A stretch of DNA of 37,889 bases, from NCBI GenBank assembly GCA_902386025.1, contig CABMHR010000002.1:151596-189484 (forward strand), read 5' to 3'. The stretch comes from an uncultured archaeon (GTDB lineage Archaea; Nanobdellota; Nanobdellia; Pacearchaeales; GW2011-AR1). The position numbers and the translations under genes are program-made. The notes beneath the pieces are model-generated. The model did no database searches and had not been told where the DNA came from. It worked only from the letters and a program-made list of their open reading frames with translations. This document shows, in pieces, positions 35,416-37,889 of this stretch. Every line of letters begins with the position of its first letter. Within the stretch, counting starts at the first letter, position 1.

Positions 35416-36300
35416 ATGCCAAAGAAAAAGAAAACTGAAGGAGAAGAATCAGTTGAGGCTCTTGAAGAAAAGAATCCTGAAGAGCTAACCAAGAAAGAAG
35501 TTGAAAAGCTAGCTGAAGCAGAATCAACCACTTTAGAAAAAGATGTTGAAAAAAAGAAAAAAGAAATTCTTGAAAAAGCCAAGAAATTAGCAGAGCAAAT
35601 TTCAGCAGAAGGAATCAGTTCAGAAGAACTTAAAGAAAAAGTCAAAATCAAGAAAAGAACAGATATGCTTATCCCTCTTGAAGAATATGTAAAAACAGGG
35701 ATTTACCTCGGAACAAGAGCTGTTACTCCGACTATGAAGCCTTTTGTCTACAGAAGAAGAGCAGACGGACTTGCAATTTTCAACACAGACATAATTGATG
35801 AAAAGTTAAAAGAAGGGATTGAATACATTTCAAAGTTCAGCCCTGATGAAATAATCTTAGTATGCAAAAGACAAGTGGGATGGAAAGCTGCAAATATGTT
35901 CTCAAAATTGACAGGAATAAGAGTATTCACAAAAAAATATCCATCAGGAATTCTAACAAATACTGCCCTTCCTGATTTCTTTGAAAACGAGCTCACAATA
36001 ATTGCTGATTCTTGGCTTGACAAAAATGCACTGCACGATACAATGAGAGCAGGGAAAAAAATAATGCTGATTTGCGATACAAATAATTTCTCACAGGGAG
36101 CAGACAAGATAATAATAGGAAATAACAAGAGCGGAAAAAGTCTGGGAGTTATTTTTTATCTTCTTGCAAGAGGATACTGCAAAAACAAGGAAATTGAAGC
36201 AGATATTCCTGATTTGGACTGGTGGACAAATGAAGAAGACATCAAGGAAGAAAAGCCAAGAAGGAAAATAGAAAGAAGCGAGAATAGATATGGGGTTTAA
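35416..36300 (+). CDS. rps2: 30S ribosomal protein S2 with charged N-terminal extension
   Basis: LIPLEEYVKTGIYLGTRAVTPTMKPFVYRRRADGLAIFNTDIIDEKL... Confidence 0.93.
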   Translation: MPKKKKTEGEESVEALEEKNPEELTKKEVEKLAEAESTTLEKDVEKKKKEILEKAKKLAEQISAEGISSEELKEKVKIKKRTDMLIPLEEYVKTGIYLGTRAVTPTMKPFVYRRRADGLAIFNTDIIDEKLKEGIEYISKFSPDEIILVCKRQVGWKAANMFSKLTGIRVFTKKYPSGILTNTALPDFFENELTIIADSWLDKNALHDTMRAGKKIMLICDTNNFSQGADKIIIGNNKSGKSLGVIFYLLARGYCKNKEIEADIPDLDWWTNEEDIKEEKPRRKIERSENRYGV

Positions 36301-36396
36301 TTCTTGAAGTTAATGCATAGAACTTAACGTGATATTAAATCAATAATCTAATTTAGAAAAAGAGGTGATAAAAAATTCCAAGGCAGATTAAATAAT

Positions 36397-36630
36397 TTAA
36401 TGTTTCTGCGGGACTTCAACCCTTGTTCCGCACTCGTCGCAGAATTTCTGCCCGTCTTCCATTATTTTCCCGCAGGATTTGCATTTGATTACAACCTGCT
36501 TTGTTTCAATAACAGGCTTGTATCCAGGGCGCCCTGAAAATAATTTTCCCAATGCACTTTGAAAAGAAGCATCATTAGTCATATTTGACTGAATTTCACT
36601 CATCCTTTTTTGTATTCCACCTGCATCCAT
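36397..36630 (-). CDS. Small zinc-ribbon protein
   Basis: IKCKSCGKIMEDGQKFCDECGTRVEVP. Confidence 0.7.
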   Translation of the reverse strand: MDAGGIQKRMSEIQSNMTNDASFQSALGKLFSGRPGYKPVIETKQVVIKCKSCGKIMEDGQKFCDECGTRVEVPQKH

Positions 36631-36671
36631 ACCAACAAAAAGAAAAGTTGGTTTTTAAATATTTTTGTTGA

Positions 36672-37121
36672 TTAAATCTTGAAAAAAAGCCAGCTTTTTT
36701 TTCCTGAATAATTTGTTTTTATCAAACAATATTTTCCTTTTAGTTTTTTTCCCAGAATATTCATCACAATCTTCGTAGGAGATTTTTCAATCAATTCATA
36801 AGTTCCTTTGTCCCAGATTTTAACTTCTCCTGCTCCATAATTTCCTTCTGGGATTATTCCGTGAAATTTTGCGTAGCTTAAAGGATGATCTTCAACCTGA
36901 ATTGCAAGCCGTTTTTCATTTTTTGTTTTAGGGGGAAGTTTTGGAACAGCCCAGCTCTTTAGAACTCCTGACATTTCCAGTCTTAAATCCCAATGAAGAT
37001 GCGAAGCGTGATGTTCGTGAATGAGATAAATCAGTTTTCCTGATTTCCTGCTTTTTATTTTTCCCTTTGGTTCAGAAGTTTTGCTGAACTTTCTTTTTTT
37101 CACATATTGAATTAAAGACAT
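36672..37121 (-). CDS. Stand-alone LigD-type 3'-phosphoesterase domain protein
   Basis: HEHHASHLHWDLRLEMSGVLKSWAVPKLPP...EDHPLSYAKFHGIIPEGNYGAGEVKIWDKGTYE. Confidence 0.92.
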   Translation of the reverse strand: MSLIQYVKKRKFSKTSEPKGKIKSRKSGKLIYLIHEHHASHLHWDLRLEMSGVLKSWAVPKLPPKTKNEKRLAIQVEDHPLSYAKFHGIIPEGNYGAGEVKIWDKGTYELIEKSPTKIVMNILGKKLKGKYCLIKTNYSGKKSWLFFKI

Positions 37122-37212
37122 AATAATAAGAAACTATCAGAATTTATAATCTTTTTTAAGATATATTTTGCAATAAATAAAATCTTTTAAAGCAAAATGA
37201 CATCCATAAATT

Positions 37213-37482
37213 ATGACAAATAAAAAAATTCAGATATATGAAAGAGATGACGGAAAATATATGGTAGGATTATTCAAAGGAGTTAAAGAAGAAAGATATC
37301 TTTTCAGAGAAGCGTGCATAATCAATAACAAAGATGTTGAAGAATATATAAAGAGCGGTATGGATTTTGATGACGCAGTAAGATTGCTATACAAAAATGA
37401 AAAAGATTTGGGGAACAGAGAACTGCCAAGAACAAGACTTGGAAAGATTGAACCAAAGACTATTGATTTGCTTGTTGAATAA
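37213..37482 (+). CDS. Hypothetical protein (89 aa)
   Basis: Intact ORF with upstream AT-rich promoter-like sequence. Confidence 0.5.
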   Translation: MTNKKIQIYERDDGKYMVGLFKGVKEERYLFREACIINNKDVEEYIKSGMDFDDAVRLLYKNEKDLGNRELPRTRLGKIEPKTIDLLVE

Positions 37483-37542
37483 TAATTCTGATTAATTTTT
37501 ATAAATATTTTAAGATAATTTTTATTCCTATCGACGAAATCT

Positions 37543-37560
37543 GCGAAAGGTTTATAAATA
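37543..37560 (+). promoter_or_regulatory. BRE/TATA promoter for rRNA transcription (gcgaaaggTTTATAAATA)
   Basis: Strong archaeal box; a second TATA (TTTATAAATATTTTAA) lies ~55 nt upstream. Confidence 0.65.
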
Positions 37561-37768
37561 TCTTTTTTCTGAACAATTTATAATTAGAATGAGTACTTTA
37601 AGAAATACACATTGTAACATTAAAGTATGATGTATGTAAAGCAGTCATTCAGTTGTAGTTCTAATAATTATGCCAAGCCAACAGTTAGGAAATTGTGTGA
37701 AGTATATTGTTTCTTACGAATAATATGCGCTGATTTTCGTTGATTTGTCGACGAGAAAATGATGTTTA

Positions 37769-37889
37769 AATCCAGTTGATCCTGCTGGCGGCTGCGGCTC
37801 TCTGGTTTGCACTTAGACATGCAAGTCTTTCGAGAGAAGGCGAACTGCTCAGTAACACGTAGCTAATCTACCCTTAAGTCAAGGATAAC
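37769..37889 (+). rRNA. 16S rRNA, 5' end (truncated by window)
   Basis: AATCCAGTTGATCCTGCTGGCGGCTGC...AGACATGCAAGTC...GGCGAACTGCTCAGTAACACG. Confidence 0.95.

Noticed and set aside
1-37768. tRNA genes
   Set aside because: Scanning intergenic regions by eye found no convincing cloverleaf or GGTTCRANTCC T-loop; a tRNAscan run would be needed to be certain.
1-37889. CRISPR array, integrase or transposase
   Set aside because: No regularly spaced direct repeats and no recognizable cas, integrase or transposase ORFs were seen.

Overview
This window is an AT-rich archaeal chromosome segment, probably DPANN (inference from the short divergent 16S 5' end and gene content). It is dense in RNA-metabolism and proteostasis genes: archease, LAGLIDADG endonuclease and RtcB; CCA-adding enzyme; FttA/aCPSF1; archaeal RNase J; RNase P Pop5; and the proteasome-SBDS-exosome superoperon (psmA, sbds, rrp4, rrp41, rrp42, rpo6). 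It also carries psmB, Rad50/Mre11, a 2-oxoacid:acceptor oxidoreductase, three consecutive secreted surface proteins, a divergent enolase, rpS2, a stand-alone LigD-type phosphoesterase domain and the 5' end of a 16S rRNA gene with its promoter. Main points of interest: (1) a complete bacterial-type sigma-70 family factor at 28675-29457, embedded in the archaeal superoperon between Pop5 and psmA; (2) a gap-free 63-nt GC-rich leader element present three times, each directly abutting the start codon of a minus-strand gene (presenilin-like protease, UBA/PQ-rich membrane protein, RNase J), containing the Shine-Dalgarno and, in two copies, a complete ~21-23 aa micro-ORF ending in KKPEVS; (3) a probable toxin-antitoxin pair with a perfect palindromic operator; (4) a free-standing LAGLIDADG endonuclease between archease and an intein-less rtcB; (5) a permuted two-box intergenic repeat. 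All calls are from reading the sequence; no database search was run.
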